This document shows positions 52,897-62,723 of a DNA stretch of 64,000 nucleotides, in pieces. The notes under the pieces are model-generated. The model worked only from the letters and a program-made list of their open reading frames with translations, had not been told where the DNA came from and did not search any database. Origin of the DNA: an uncultured Pelagibacteraceae bacterium (GTDB taxonomy: Bacteria; Pseudomonadota; Alphaproteobacteria; Pelagibacterales; Pelagibacteraceae); assembly GCA_902580115.1 (NCBI GenBank), contig CACHJN010000003.1, forward strand, positions 1 through 64,000, given 5' to 3'. The stretch's first letter is position 1. The number at the start of each line of letters is the position of its first letter. Both the position numbers and the translations under genes were made by a program.

Positions 52897-53492
52897 TAAC
52901 TTTTGCCTTATTCTCGGCGTTAGCAACTTTTTATTTTACTATGTTTATAACCCCTGGTCCAAATAATGCTATGCTAACTGCCTCTGGATTAAAATTCGGT
53001 TTTTTTAGAACCTTGCCTCACGTAATAGGAATTCCACTTGGTCATATATTCCAAATAGGGTTGACTTGTTTTGGTTTAGCAAATTTATTTTTAATTTATC
53101 CTCAGGTTCAATTTTACATGAAAATTTTATGTTTTTTATATTTACTTTACCTAGCTAAAACAATGATCGGTTCTTTTAGTATGATTCAAAAAGAAACAGG
53201 TAGACCTCTAAAATTTTATGAAGCTTCTATTTTTCAATTTATAAATCCTAAAGCGTGGTCTATAGCTGTGACAGTAGCTTCAGGTTTTTTTCCTACCGAA
53301 GAAAATATTTTTATTGGTGTTGCATTTGTCACAATTACTGCGGCAGTAATATGCTTTCCATCAATATGTGTGTGGGCTTTATTTGGTAGCGGTTTAAGAA
53401 AATTTATTACCAATTTAAAAATCAAAAAAACAATCGAATATTTACTTGCAATATTGTTAGTTTTAACGGGCTTGTTTATTTTACTTAAATAA
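52893..53492 (+). CDS. LysE/RhtB family amino-acid exporter
   Basis: Inner-membrane exporter (199 aa) with about six hydrophobic segments. FITPGPNNAMLTASGLKFG near residue 19 is the LysE-family signature, followed by LPHVIGIPLGHIFQIGL. PKAWSIAVT near 123 is also common. Likely exports an amino acid or derivative; substrate not evident. Co-directional with gph (ATGA overlap) and 41 bases before prpB. Confidence 0.86.
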   Translation: MITFALFSALATFYFTMFITPGPNNAMLTASGLKFGFFRTLPHVIGIPLGHIFQIGLTCFGLANLFLIYPQVQFYMKILCFLYLLYLAKTMIGSFSMIQKETGRPLKFYEASIFQFINPKAWSIAVTVASGFFPTEENIFIGVAFVTITAAVICFPSICVWALFGSGLRKFITNLKIKKTIEYLLAILLVLTGLFILLK

Positions 53493-53533
53493 TCTTTGAT
53501 TTTTATACTCTGCTCTAATATAAATTTTGGCAA

Positions 53534-54430
53534 ATGCACTTTACAAAAAAAACAGTGGTAGAAAAAAGATCTGACTTAATAAAAAAATTACAATCACAAA
53601 AATTATTAAGGTTTCCTGGCGCTTACAATCCTTTATGTGCAAAATTAATTGCTGAAATTGGTTTTGATGGTGTCTACGTTTCTGGCGGAGTAATGTCAAA
53701 TGACTTGGGATTGCCAGATATAGGTCTAACATCATTGGAGCAAGTTAGCTATAGAAGCAGTCAAATAGCGAGAGTTACAGATTTACCTACGATAGTAGAT
53801 ATAGATACGGGTTTCGGTGATTGTAAAAAAACAATTGAAGTTTTTGAAAACAAAGGTTTAGCTGGTTGTCATCTTGAAGATCAAGTTGCTGAAAAAAGAT
53901 GTGGTCATTTAGATAACAAAGAACTTATTTCAAAAGAGGAGATGATTAAAAAAATTCAAGAATGCGTCAAATCAAGAAAAGATAAGAATTTTTTAATAAT
54001 TGCTAGAACAGATGCAAACACAGTAGAAGGACTAGATAAAACAATTGATAGAATAAAATCATATGAGAGCGCAGGTGCTGACATGATATTCCCTGAGGCT
54101 TTAAAAGATGAGAGTGATTTTGAAAAGGTAAGAAAAAATACAAAAGGATTTTTATTAGCTAACATGACTGAGTTTGGTAAATCTAAACTTTTAGATAAAA
54201 AACAATTAGAAAATCTGGGTTATAATTTGGTAATTTATCCAGTAACAACTCAAAGATTGGCTATGAAAAGTGCTGAGGATGGACTGAAATCTATTTTTAA
54301 AGACGGTCATCAGAATAATATCATTGACAAAATGCAGACTAGAAAAAGGTTGTATGAGCTTGTAGAATATGAGAAGTACAATACGCCAGATAAAAAAATT
54401 ACAGATTTTTCTACTGAGGGACACGAATAA
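53534..54430 (+). CDS. prpB: 2-methylisocitrate lyase (isocitrate lyase/PEP mutase family)
   Basis: A 298-aa TIM-barrel lyase. FPGAYNPLCAKLIAEIGFDG near residue 28, VDIDTGFGD near 89 (metal-binding Asp) and the active-site loop EKRCGHLDNKEL near 120 match PrpB, which splits methylisocitrate to pyruvate and succinate. The next gene is a citrate-synthase-family protein, fused stop to start (TAATG), which supports the methylcitrate cycle. Related PEP phosphonomutase activity is a lesser possibility. Confidence 0.88.
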   Translation: MHFTKKTVVEKRSDLIKKLQSQKLLRFPGAYNPLCAKLIAEIGFDGVYVSGGVMSNDLGLPDIGLTSLEQVSYRSSQIARVTDLPTIVDIDTGFGDCKKTIEVFENKGLAGCHLEDQVAEKRCGHLDNKELISKEEMIKKIQECVKSRKDKNFLIIARTDANTVEGLDKTIDRIKSYESAGADMIFPEALKDESDFEKVRKNTKGFLLANMTEFGKSKLLDKKQLENLGYNLVIYPVTTQRLAMKSAEDGLKSIFKDGHQNNIIDKMQTRKRLYELVEYEKYNTPDKKITDFSTEGHE

Positions 54431-55554
54431 TGAGTGAAGAAATTAAAAAAGGTTTATTAGGTATAGTTGTTGATGAAACTACAATATCACACGTTGTTCC
54501 AGAATTAAGCACACTTACTTATAGAGGTTATACCGTTCAAGAATTATGTGATAAATGTGACTTTGAAGAAGTAGCCTACTTAGTTTTACACGGAGAATTA
54601 CCTAACAAAAAACAACTTAAAAAATTCATTAAGGAAGAGCGATCTGAAAGAAAGCTGTCAAAACAAATTTTAAATGATATTCAAAAAATGCCTAAAACTG
54701 CTCACCCTATGGATGTTATTAGGACCTGTGTTAGCTTAATGGCTTTAGAGGATAAAGATACTAAAGATAATTCCCCAAAAGCCAACATGAGAAAAGCAAT
54801 GAGAATTTTTTCTAAAACACCAACTGCTGTTGCGGCCTATTTTAGGTACAGAAAAGGAAAAAAAATAATTTCTCCAGATAAAAAACTATCTTTTTCAGAA
54901 AATTTTTTTAAAATGATGTTTAATAAAGTTCCAGATAAAGAAATAGTAAGAGCATTCGATATTTCTTTAATTCTATATGCAGAGCACAGTTTTAATGTGT
55001 CAACTTTTACCGCAAGAACTATAACAAGTAGTCTATCAGATCTTCATGGTGCTATTACCGGTGCTATCGCTTCTCTAAAAGGTCCATTGCATGGAGGCGC
55101 TAATGAAGCTGTGATGCATATGATGAAAGAAATTAAAAAACCAGAAAAAGCTAAAGCATGGATAGAAAATGCCTTAGATAAGAAGAAAGTTATTATGGGA
55201 TTTGGTCACAGAGTTTATAGAACAGGAGATTCTAGAGTGCCTACAATGAAACATTATATGTTCAAAGTAGCAAAGCTTTTAAAAAAAGAAAAATATACTC
55301 AAATATATGAAATTTTAGAAAAAGTGATGTTGGAGAAAAAGAATATACATCCTAACGTGGATTTCCCTTGTGGACCTACTTATTATATGATGGGAATAGA
55401 TATAGATTTTTATACTCCAATATTTGTAATGTCTAGAATTACCGGTTGGTCAGCACATATTATGGAACAACATGCATCTAATAAATTAATAAGACCTCTA
55501 TCAAAATATAAAGGTCAAGAAGTAAGAGAAGTGATGTTGTTAAATCAGAGATAA
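54430..55554 (+). CDS. prpC: 2-methylcitrate synthase (citrate synthase family)
   Basis: Citrate-synthase-fold enzyme (374 aa), which condenses propionyl-CoA with oxaloacetate. Catalytic residues are visible: His in GPLHGGANEAVM (about residue 218), His in GFGHRVYRTGDSR (about 257) and Asp in NVDFPCGPTYYMMG (about 310). The short length and link to prpB favour PrpC over GltA. The stop abuts the convergent methyltransferase stop. prpD is not in the window. Confidence 0.88.
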   Translation: MSEEIKKGLLGIVVDETTISHVVPELSTLTYRGYTVQELCDKCDFEEVAYLVLHGELPNKKQLKKFIKEERSERKLSKQILNDIQKMPKTAHPMDVIRTCVSLMALEDKDTKDNSPKANMRKAMRIFSKTPTAVAAYFRYRKGKKIISPDKKLSFSENFFKMMFNKVPDKEIVRAFDISLILYAEHSFNVSTFTARTITSSLSDLHGAITGAIASLKGPLHGGANEAVMHMMKEIKKPEKAKAWIENALDKKKVIMGFGHRVYRTGDSRVPTMKHYMFKVAKLLKKEKYTQIYEILEKVMLEKKNIHPNVDFPCGPTYYMMGIDIDFYTPIFVMSRITGWSAHIMEQHASNKLIRPLSKYKGQEVREVMLLNQR

Positions 55555-56199
55555 TTAAAATTCAATTACAGCAAACTTTCCATCAATAATTTGTAAAGAT
55601 AAATTCTCTTTTTTTACATAATTATCAACTGCTTTCTTAACATCTGTAATATAGGAGGCATCCTCGTAATCATCGCAAACAATTGTACCTTTTTTACCCT
55701 TCATATTTTGATGGACAATCTCCAAATCGTTAAAAGTTGTTTGATAACTGTGACCACCATCTATAAAAGCAAAATCAATTTTTTCTATATTTAAGCTTTT
55801 AAGTACTTTATTAGAGTTGCCCTTATGGAGGCTAATTTTGTTCTCAAATTTTTTTAAGAATTTTTTTACACTTTTAATGGAATTTAAATTTTCTTTTAAA
55901 TAAAGGTTATAATAAAAGTGCTTTAAAGGATTTGAAAATTTTTGATTTGATATATACTCTGGTTTAATTTCATCATTTTTATTACTTTCATCACCAAAGA
56001 GATCAACGCCTGTGTAACTAAAGTTGCCGTTATGAATTAAGTTCAAAAACTCACAAATATTTCTCGAAGTTACCCCGCAGAATACACCTATTTCTAAAAA
56101 GTGATGGGGTTTTTTTTCATTTATGATTTTAATTAACTTATTTCCCCACTCAGGGTTAAGACCAGTTTTTCGCCAATACTTTTTAAATTTAAAATCCAA
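55555..56199 (-). CDS. Class-I SAM-dependent methyltransferase-like protein
   Basis: A 214-aa protein with a Methyltransf_24-type fold: HHFLEIGVFCGVTSRNIC near residue 32 is the SAM loop, FSYTGVDLFGD near 60 the ribose-binding acid and IDFAFIDGGHSYQTTFND near 140 the later acidic motif with His. The start appears to be TTG at 56199, 6 bases after the nrdB stop; there is no in-frame ATG before the SAM motif. Similar proteins are often found among surface-sugar genes. Substrate unknown. Confidence 0.72.
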   Translation of the reverse strand: MDFKFKKYWRKTGLNPEWGNKLIKIINEKKPHHFLEIGVFCGVTSRNICEFLNLIHNGNFSYTGVDLFGDESNKNDEIKPEYISNQKFSNPLKHFYYNLYLKENLNSIKSVKKFLKKFENKISLHKGNSNKVLKSLNIEKIDFAFIDGGHSYQTTFNDLEIVHQNMKGKKGTIVCDDYEDASYITDVKKAVDNYVKKENLSLQIIDGKFAVIEF

Positions 56200-56205
56200 T
56201 AAATT

Positions 56206-57216
56206 TTAAGAAAACGCTTCAACCCATGTACCCTTAGTAGAAGCTTTAGAATATTCTGTAGCTCTACCTTCAAAAAAGTTCATGTGCTCAACAGCATTAA
56301 GCATAGTGTCTAGCCATGTTAATGGGTTTTTCTTAACATCATAAATAGGTTCCAATCCTAGCTGAATTAATCTTCTGTTTCCAATGAACCTAATATAATC
56401 TTTCACCTCTTGAGCTGTTAAGCCTTTCATTGGACCCATTTCAAATGCTAAATCAATAAAAGCGTCTTCATGCTCAACAATAGTTCTGCAAGCTTCATAA
56501 AGTTCTTTTTTCAATTTTGGTGTCCAGATTTCAGGATTTTCTTTAATAAACTCCTTAAAGATTCTAATCATTGAATTACAATGAAGAGTTTCATCTCTTA
56601 CTGACCAAGTTACTATTTGGCCCATACCTTTGAGTTTGTTGTGTCTTGGAAAATTTAAAAGAATTGCAAAGCTAGCAAATAACTGTAGTCCCTCTGTGAA
56701 AGCACTAAATACAGCTACAGTTTTAGCAATGTCTTCTTTTGAGTTTACATTGAAACCTTGCATATAATCGTATTTATCTTTCATTTCTTTGTATTTCATA
56801 AAAGCAGAGTATTCGGACTCTGGCATACCTATTGTATCTAATAAATGTGAATAAGCTGCTACATGAACAGTTTCCATTGATGCAAAAGCAGTCATCATCA
56901 TTAATACTTCTGTAGGTTTAAAAACAGTTGTGTAATGTCTTAAATAGCAATTATTAACTTCAACATCTGCTTGAGTAAAAAATCTGAAAATTTGTGTAAC
57001 TAGGTTTTTTTCAGGTTGTGACAAGTTTTTTTGCCAGTCTCTTACATCGTCACCTAGTGGCACTTCTTCAGGTAACCAATGAATTCTTTGTTGAGTTAAC
57101 CATGCATCATAACACCATGGATATCTGAATGGTTTGTAAACAGGATTCTCTACCAATAGTCCCATTTTTTTTGGTTCAATAATTTTTTTAGTATTTTCTT
57201 TTTTTGCTACTGACAT
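56206..57216 (-). CDS. nrdB: Ribonucleotide reductase small subunit NrdB (class I)
   Basis: Ferritin-like radical subunit of 336 aa. Metal ligands are visible in FASMETVHVAAYSHLL (Glu, His and the radical Tyr), FTEGLQLFASF (Glu) and RDETLHCNSM (Glu and His). Start chosen at the ATG at 57216, with GAGGAG 8 bases upstream; a GTG three codons earlier is weaker. It overlaps nrdA by 10 bases. Together they make deoxyribonucleotides aerobically. Confidence 0.95.
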   Translation of the reverse strand: MSVAKKENTKKIIEPKKMGLLVENPVYKPFRYPWCYDAWLTQQRIHWLPEEVPLGDDVRDWQKNLSQPEKNLVTQIFRFFTQADVEVNNCYLRHYTTVFKPTEVLMMMTAFASMETVHVAAYSHLLDTIGMPESEYSAFMKYKEMKDKYDYMQGFNVNSKEDIAKTVAVFSAFTEGLQLFASFAILLNFPRHNKLKGMGQIVTWSVRDETLHCNSMIRIFKEFIKENPEIWTPKLKKELYEACRTIVEHEDAFIDLAFEMGPMKGLTAQEVKDYIRFIGNRRLIQLGLEPIYDVKKNPLTWLDTMLNAVEHMNFFEGRATEYSKASTKGTWVEAFS

Positions 57217-59156
57217 GATAAACACTCCTCATATTTGTTTTCTTCATTAGTTGATTCTTCTTTAGCTTTATAAACGTTTTTTGTCACATCTGTTGAAGAA
57301 CCAGTGTTAACGTTTTCAGCCCTTTGTATTGATTTAGATCTGCAATAATACAGACTCTTCAATCCTTTTTTCCATGCTTGAAAATGTATTTGATGTAAAT
57401 CTTTTTTATGAATGTCCGCCGGAACAAAAACATTTATAGACTGAGCCTGAGATATATTTGGTGTTCTATCTGCTCCAAGTTCTACAATCCATCTTTGGTC
57501 TATTTCAAATGCTGTTTTAAAAGTATCTTTTTCAACATCTGTTAAAAAATCTAAATGCGATACAGATCCCTGATTTGTTGTAATTGAAGACCAGGTTTCG
57601 TCATCATTTTTTCCATGTTTTTTTAGAATCTTAGCTAGATATTTATTTCTCACGTTAAATGAGCCGGACAAAGTTTTGTGAGTATAACTATTTGCTGCAA
57701 TAGGTTCAATTCCAGGAGAGGCGCCACCACATATAACTGAAATAGAAGCAGTTGGAGCTATTGCAGTTTTATTAGAAAATCTTTCTTTTATACCATACTC
57801 TTCAGCATCAGGACATGCTCCTCTTTCTTCTGCTAATTTAACAGAAGCTAGGTCAGCTTTTTCCTGTATGTGTTTAAAGATTTTTTGGTTCCACACTTTA
57901 CTCATCACTGATCCAAAAGGAATATTTTTTTGTTGGAAAAAAGAATGTAAACCCATAACACCTAGGCCTACGCTTCTTTCTCTCATAGCAGAATATTTAG
58001 CGTTACTGAAACTGTCGGGGGCTCTATTAATAAAATCAGACATTACGTTATCTAAAAATCTCATTACATCTTCTACGAACATTGTATCATCTTTCCACTG
58101 ATCATACATTTCAATGTTTAATGATGATAAACAACAAACAGCTGTTCTCTCTTTTCCTGTGTTGTCGATTCCCGTTGGTAAAGTAATCTCACTACATAAA
58201 TTAGATGTTTTAACTTTCAATCCCGCAAGTTTATGATGTTGAGGAATCTGTCTATTAACTGTATCAATATAAACAATGTAAGGTTCGCCTGTTTCGACTC
58301 TTGCAGTTAATAATCTGATCCACAAATTTCTTGCTGGTAATGTTGATTGCACAGAGCCATCTTTCGGACTTCTTAGAGCCCACTGACCATCTGTCTCTAC
58401 TGCTCTCATAAAATCATCAGAAACTAAAACGCCATGATGCAAGTTTAAAGATCTTCTATTTACATCTCCACCAGTTGGTCTTCTCATTTCTATAAATTCT
58501 TCAATTTCAGGATGATCTATTGGAAGATAACATGCGGCAGACCCTCTTCTTAATGATCCTTGGCTTATAGCTAAAGTTAAAGAGTCCATAACTTTTATAA
58601 ATGGGATGATCCCTGAAGTTTTGCCTACTTTGCCAATTTTTTCTCCAATTGATCTTAAATTACCCCAGTAACTACCTATGCCTCCACCTCTAGCTGCTAA
58701 CCAAACATTTTCACTCCAAAGACCTAATATTCCCTCTAAGCTGTCTCCTGCCTCATTTAAAAAACACGATATTGGTAAACCTCTCTCTGTCCCGCCATTT
58801 GATAATACTGGAGTTGCTGGCATGAACCATAAGTTGCTTATGTAGTTATATAATCTTTGAGCATGTAAATTGTCATCTGCATAAGTGCTTGCAACCCTAG
58901 CAAAAAGATCTTGAAAAGACTCATTCGGACCCAAGTATCGATCTGATAGTGTTGCTTTGCCAAAATCTGTTAAGTTAGCATCTCTAGATCTATCAATCTT
59001 TATGGTAATACCTTTGTCATTTTGAAATAATTCTGTTTCGCCTGAAAGAGAAAATAAATCTGGTTTTTTAGGACCGTTTACAACTAGGTCATTTTGGTTC
59101 AACTGGCTCAAGTTGCCCATAGCTTTTTTTATTGCCAAAGATACGTTTTTACTCAT
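57207..59156 (-). CDS. nrdA: Ribonucleotide reductase large subunit NrdA (class I)
   Basis: Catalytic subunit (649 aa). PATPVLSNGGTERGLPISCF near residue 115 has one active-site Cys, KTSNLCSEITLPTG near 325 the radical Asn-Cys-Glu set, and the C-terminus EECLSCQ the shuttle cysteine pair. The N-terminus lacks an ATP-cone, so the classical dATP off-switch seems to be absent; NrdB has none either. Two NrdR-box-like sites precede it. The stop is overlapped by nrdB. Confidence 0.95.
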   Translation of the reverse strand: MSKNVSLAIKKAMGNLSQLNQNDLVVNGPKKPDLFSLSGETELFQNDKGITIKIDRSRDANLTDFGKATLSDRYLGPNESFQDLFARVASTYADDNLHAQRLYNYISNLWFMPATPVLSNGGTERGLPISCFLNEAGDSLEGILGLWSENVWLAARGGGIGSYWGNLRSIGEKIGKVGKTSGIIPFIKVMDSLTLAISQGSLRRGSAACYLPIDHPEIEEFIEMRRPTGGDVNRRSLNLHHGVLVSDDFMRAVETDGQWALRSPKDGSVQSTLPARNLWIRLLTARVETGEPYIVYIDTVNRQIPQHHKLAGLKVKTSNLCSEITLPTGIDNTGKERTAVCCLSSLNIEMYDQWKDDTMFVEDVMRFLDNVMSDFINRAPDSFSNAKYSAMRERSVGLGVMGLHSFFQQKNIPFGSVMSKVWNQKIFKHIQEKADLASVKLAEERGACPDAEEYGIKERFSNKTAIAPTASISVICGGASPGIEPIAANSYTHKTLSGSFNVRNKYLAKILKKHGKNDDETWSSITTNQGSVSHLDFLTDVEKDTFKTAFEIDQRWIVELGADRTPNISQAQSINVFVPADIHKKDLHQIHFQAWKKGLKSLYYCRSKSIQRAENVNTGSSTDVTKNVYKAKEESTNEENKYEECLSCQ

Positions 59157-59191
59157 TTTTTTACTTGTTTTACCGGTTTAATGTTAATAAA

Positions 59192-59238
59192 CAACTATAT
59201 GTTGTGTTACAATTAAGTTAATATACTATATAACAGCA
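59192..59238. promoter_or_regulatory. Pair of NrdR-box-like sites before nrdAB
   Basis: Site 1 (59192-59207, CAACTATATGTTGTGT) matches 13 of 16 positions of the NrdR consensus ACACWATATATWGTGT, as I recall it. Site 2 (59223-59238) shares the ACTATATA half only. Their centres are 31 bp apart, the spacing typical of paired NrdR boxes. They lie 36-82 bases upstream of the nrdA ATG. Confidence 0.65.
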
Positions 59239-59344
59239 AAATCAACAGAACATTATAAGAACATATGATTATTTTTGCAAGTGGAAAATATTGTTAACAA
59301 AACATTTAATAACAAATGCCTTTATTCTTTAGTACTTATAGCTC

Positions 59345-60787
59345 ATGAAAATCAATCCTAATGGTTTTAGAGAGTATGATGCTAGGTGGATCTTTGAAAA
59401 AGAGATCGATTTAGAGGGAATCACTGATCTGGGTAAGGGCCTAGGTACTCAAATTACAAATCATACAAAAAAAAATAATCCAAGAGTTATTGTGGGGCAT
59501 GATTATAGATCATACAGCGAAAAAATTAAAAAAGCTCTTATAGATGGTTTGATTTCAACAGGATGTTATGTTGAAGATTTAGGACTCTCTCTTTCTCCGA
59601 TGGTTTACTTTGCTCAATTTAATTTAAATTCTGATGCAGTCGCAATGGTTACTGCAAGTCATAATGAGAATGGTTGGACCGGGGTAAAGATGGGTATCAA
59701 AAAAGGATTAACTCATGGTCCTGAAGAAATGTCCGAATTAAAAGAAATTACACTGAATAAAAAATTTATTCAAGGAAACGGTAATATTAAAGAAATAGAT
59801 AATTTTAAAGAGGTATATATTCAAGACTTAATAAAAAAAAATAATATAGGTAAAAAAATAAAAGCTGTCGTTGCATGTGGAAATGGGACTGCTGGAATAT
59901 TCGCGCCTATTATTTTAAATAATATAGGTTGTGATGTTGTCGAATTAGACTGTAAGCTTGACTGGTCTTTTCCAAAATACAATCCAAACCCTGAAGATTT
60001 AAAAATGCTACATGCTATTTCAAAAGCAGTAAAAGAAAACAATGCTGATATTGGTTTTGGTTTTGATGGAGATGGAGATAGATGTGGGGTAATTGATGAA
60101 AAAGGAAATGAAATATTTTCAGATAAAGTTGGATTATTAATTGCAAGAAATTTAGCAGCTAAACATAAAAATTCGAAGTTTGTTGTTGACGTAAAGTCAA
60201 CCGGTCTATATTTGAATGATAAAATATTATTAGATAACCAGTGTCAAACTATTTATTGGAAAACAGGTCACTCACATATTAAAAGAAAAGTAAATTTAGA
60301 AAAGGCATTGGCAGGATTTGAAAAAAGTGGTCACTTTTTTTTTAATAAACCCCTAGGATATGGTTTTGATGATGGGATAAATTCGGCAATACAAGTTTGC
60401 CATTTACTAAAAAATCAGAATAAAAAAATGAGCGAAATTTTAAATCAACTACCAAAAACATATCAAACGCCAACGATGGCTCCATATTGTAAAGATGAAG
60501 AAAAGTACAAAGTTGTTGAAGGAGTTTTAAAAGAAATAAAAAAAATTAAAGAAAATAATGCTAAAATAGATGGTTTAGAAATTAAAGATATCTTAACTGT
60601 CAACGGTGTAAGATTTACTCTATCAGACGGGTCCTGGGGTCTTGTAAGAGCTTCATCTAATAAACCTTCATTAGTTGTAGTAACAGAGAGCCCTGTTTCA
60701 AACATGAGAAAAAAAAATATTTTTACATTTATAGATAATATTTTACAAAAAACTGGAAAAATCGGTAAATATGATCAAAAAATATAA
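59345..60787 (+). CDS. Phosphomannomutase/phosphoglucomutase
   Basis: Alpha-D-phosphohexomutase (480 aa) interconverting hexose 6- and 1-phosphates. The phosphoserine loop TASHNENGWTGVKMG near residue 103, metal-binding FGFDGDGDRCGVID near 240 and sugar-specificity loop GFEKSGHFFFN near 327 are complete; the C-terminal phosphate-binding loop is RASSNKPSLVV near 440. The ManB/AlgC-like type is favoured but substrate choice is unclear. It stands divergently from nrdA, upstream of surface-sugar genes it may supply. Confidence 0.88.
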   Translation: MKINPNGFREYDARWIFEKEIDLEGITDLGKGLGTQITNHTKKNNPRVIVGHDYRSYSEKIKKALIDGLISTGCYVEDLGLSLSPMVYFAQFNLNSDAVAMVTASHNENGWTGVKMGIKKGLTHGPEEMSELKEITLNKKFIQGNGNIKEIDNFKEVYIQDLIKKNNIGKKIKAVVACGNGTAGIFAPIILNNIGCDVVELDCKLDWSFPKYNPNPEDLKMLHAISKAVKENNADIGFGFDGDGDRCGVIDEKGNEIFSDKVGLLIARNLAAKHKNSKFVVDVKSTGLYLNDKILLDNQCQTIYWKTGHSHIKRKVNLEKALAGFEKSGHFFFNKPLGYGFDDGINSAIQVCHLLKNQNKKMSEILNQLPKTYQTPTMAPYCKDEEKYKVVEGVLKEIKKIKENNAKIDGLEIKDILTVNGVRFTLSDGSWGLVRASSNKPSLVVVTESPVSNMRKKNIFTFIDNILQKTGKIGKYDQKI

Positions 60788-60822
60788 CTTAATTAATAAA
60801 GATACTTCCTATAAAATAAATC

Positions 60823-61401
60823 ATGAGTAAATTTTTAAATAATAATCAACTAAAGAAAATCGGATTTTTTAAAATCGGCAAAGGATGTAAAATCTCTAAT
60901 AAGATTTCTTGCTACAATCTAAAGGGTTCTCTAGGAGACAATGTTAGAATTGATGACTATGTTTGTTTAAAAGGTAAAGTATCGTTAAAATCAAACATAC
61001 ATATAGCTCGTGGTTGTACATTATCTGGTGGAAACAAAGGAATTTTTGTAGACAGCTACACTAATCTATCTAATTATGTGCAAGTCTTCTCAATGTCAGA
61101 TGACTACTTCATGCCATTTATTCCTGGTGGAGCATTAAGTAATGCAAATCGCAATAAATTTGCAAAAATTCATAATAAAAAGGTTTTTATTGGAAAAGCT
61201 GTTTTAGTAGGAGCTTTTAGTGTTGTTCTTCCAGGATCAATTTTAAATAACTTTTCTTCAACAGCTGCTTACTCGGTAATATACAAAACAATTAAAGAAG
61301 GATTTTATCACTCAAATTTATATAAAAAGATCAGTTTAAAAAGAAGAAATTTAAAACAGATGAAAATGATGTATAGTAGTGTTTCAAAAATAAAAAAGTA
61401 A
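60823..61401 (+). CDS. Hexapeptide-repeat acyltransferase-like protein
   Basis: A 192-aa left-handed beta-helix protein with imperfect hexapeptide repeats (SLGDNVRIDDYVCLKGKVSL near residue 36; NIHIARGCTLSGG near 58; KVFIGKAVLVGAFSVVLPGS near 118), typical of O-acetyl or N-acyl transferases. No membrane segment. It follows the mutase by 35 bases and precedes a polytopic membrane protein. The donor and acceptor are unknown; surface-sugar acetylation is inferred from neighbours. Confidence 0.68.
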   Translation: MSKFLNNNQLKKIGFFKIGKGCKISNKISCYNLKGSLGDNVRIDDYVCLKGKVSLKSNIHIARGCTLSGGNKGIFVDSYTNLSNYVQVFSMSDDYFMPFIPGGALSNANRNKFAKIHNKKVFIGKAVLVGAFSVVLPGSILNNFSSTAAYSVIYKTIKEGFYHSNLYKKISLKRRNLKQMKMMYSSVSKIKK

Positions 61402-61427
61402 AAATCTTTTAATTTAAGATATTACGA

Positions 61428-62723
61428 ATGAAATCTCAAAATTTAAGTCAGTTATCAAACTTTAGAATATTATTATTAATAATTACAATTTTTATATATT
61501 TTATCGGTTTTAATTTCAAAGAATATGTTCCCGGGGGGAGCCCTGAAGATTTCAAAGCTTTTATTTGGAAAAATATAAATTTTTTTAAAAATGATTTGGT
61601 TTATTCACTTGTAAACTACAAAGAGTTATCAGATGCAAATTTTCCAGGTTTTTATATAATAACTTACATCAATCCATTTAGTAATAGTATAGAATCTTTT
61701 CATTTATTTAGTTTAACAATTGGTTTTTTAACCTTTATAATTTTTGGTATTACTTTATCACACAAAGATAAAAGCAATGATAAAATTGCAAATTTTCTAG
61801 CAGCCTCTTCAATACTTATCTTACCTTTTTTTATTTCAAGAGTTTACTGGGGAACTTCAGCAGGTTTATCTTGGTTTTTTTTTGTACTTACTATTTTTCT
61901 TTTTTGCAAAATTCAAAATGAACTTTCAAATAATGAGAGTAAAAAACTAAGAAATATAATAATTCTTTGTTTATTATCTTCTATCTTATTGTATGTCAGA
62001 TCGTCATTTATTTTTTTGATATTTTTTTTTCTATTATTTTTTTTATTTGAAATTAAAAAAAAAAAGTATTTTTTCATATTGTCACTTTGTTATATCTTGC
62101 TATCAATACCGGGGTTAATAATTATTTATATTTGGCTCAAACAACCAGATGGGAGTATTACCGCAGTTCAATTTCTTAAATTTAAAAATATATTTTTAAA
62201 TTTTCCAATTTACACAAGCTATATAGCATTTTATCTTTTGCCAGTATTATTTATGAGCCTTAAATATATTAAAAAAGAAGTTGTTCTCAAATATCTTAAG
62301 ATTTTTTTTATAATTTCTGCTGTTTACTTTATTCTAATTTATTTTGGAAAATTAGATTATTTAAGTAAATATGAATACAGTGGTGGCGCTATATTAAAAC
62401 TTAATTATATACTAAAAGACGGGAATTATTTTCTTTTATTGTTTTTTAGTGTAATAGGTTGTTGTATTTTAGTGAATTTTTTAGAAAGAAATTCTTCTCA
62501 AAATTATTTTTTAATTATACCATTGTTTATAGTTTATGGTTTGACTGATTTTCCTTTTCAGGATTATTTTGAACCATTAATTGTATTTCTTTTTTTTTCA
62601 GGTCTGTTTAAAGGGGAGTTATATGATTTCTTTATAGAACAAAAATCTAAAATTTCTGTTCTATATTTCTTTTACTTTTTGACTTTTTTGTCAGTCTCTA
62701 TAATAGTGAAAAATCCCATTTAA
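61428..62723 (+). CDS. Polytopic membrane protein, possible GT-C glycosyltransferase
   Basis: A 431-aa protein with about 11-12 hydrophobic helices, the first at residues 13-29, then an extracytoplasmic loop (residues 30-80) that includes GGSPEDFKAF and NFPGFYIITYINP. The layout, a periplasmic acidic loop after the first helix, resembles GT-C transferases that use lipid-linked sugars, but no diagnostic motif is decisive. It could also be a polymerase or flippase-like protein. Its end overlaps the convergent methyltransferase stop by 4 bases. Confidence 0.5.
   Translation: MKSQNLSQLSNFRILLLIITIFIYFIGFNFKEYVPGGSPEDFKAFIWKNINFFKNDLVYSLVNYKELSDANFPGFYIITYINPFSNSIESFHLFSLTIGFLTFIIFGITLSHKDKSNDKIANFLAASSILILPFFISRVYWGTSAGLSWFFFVLTIFLFCKIQNELSNNESKKLRNIIILCLLSSILLYVRSSFIFLIFFFLLFFLFEIKKKKYFFILSLCYILLSIPGLIIIYIWLKQPDGSITAVQFLKFKNIFLNFPIYTSYIAFYLLPVLFMSLKYIKKEVVLKYLKIFFIISAVYFILIYFGKLDYLSKYEYSGGAILKLNYILKDGNYFLLLFFSVIGCCILVNFLERNSSQNYFLIIPLFIVYGLTDFPFQDYFEPLIVFLFFSGLFKGELYDFFIEQKSKISVLYFFYFLTFLSVSIIVKNPI

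Noticed and set aside
53541..53735. Minus-strand 64-codon frame
   Set aside because: Antisense to the well-supported prpB N-terminus.
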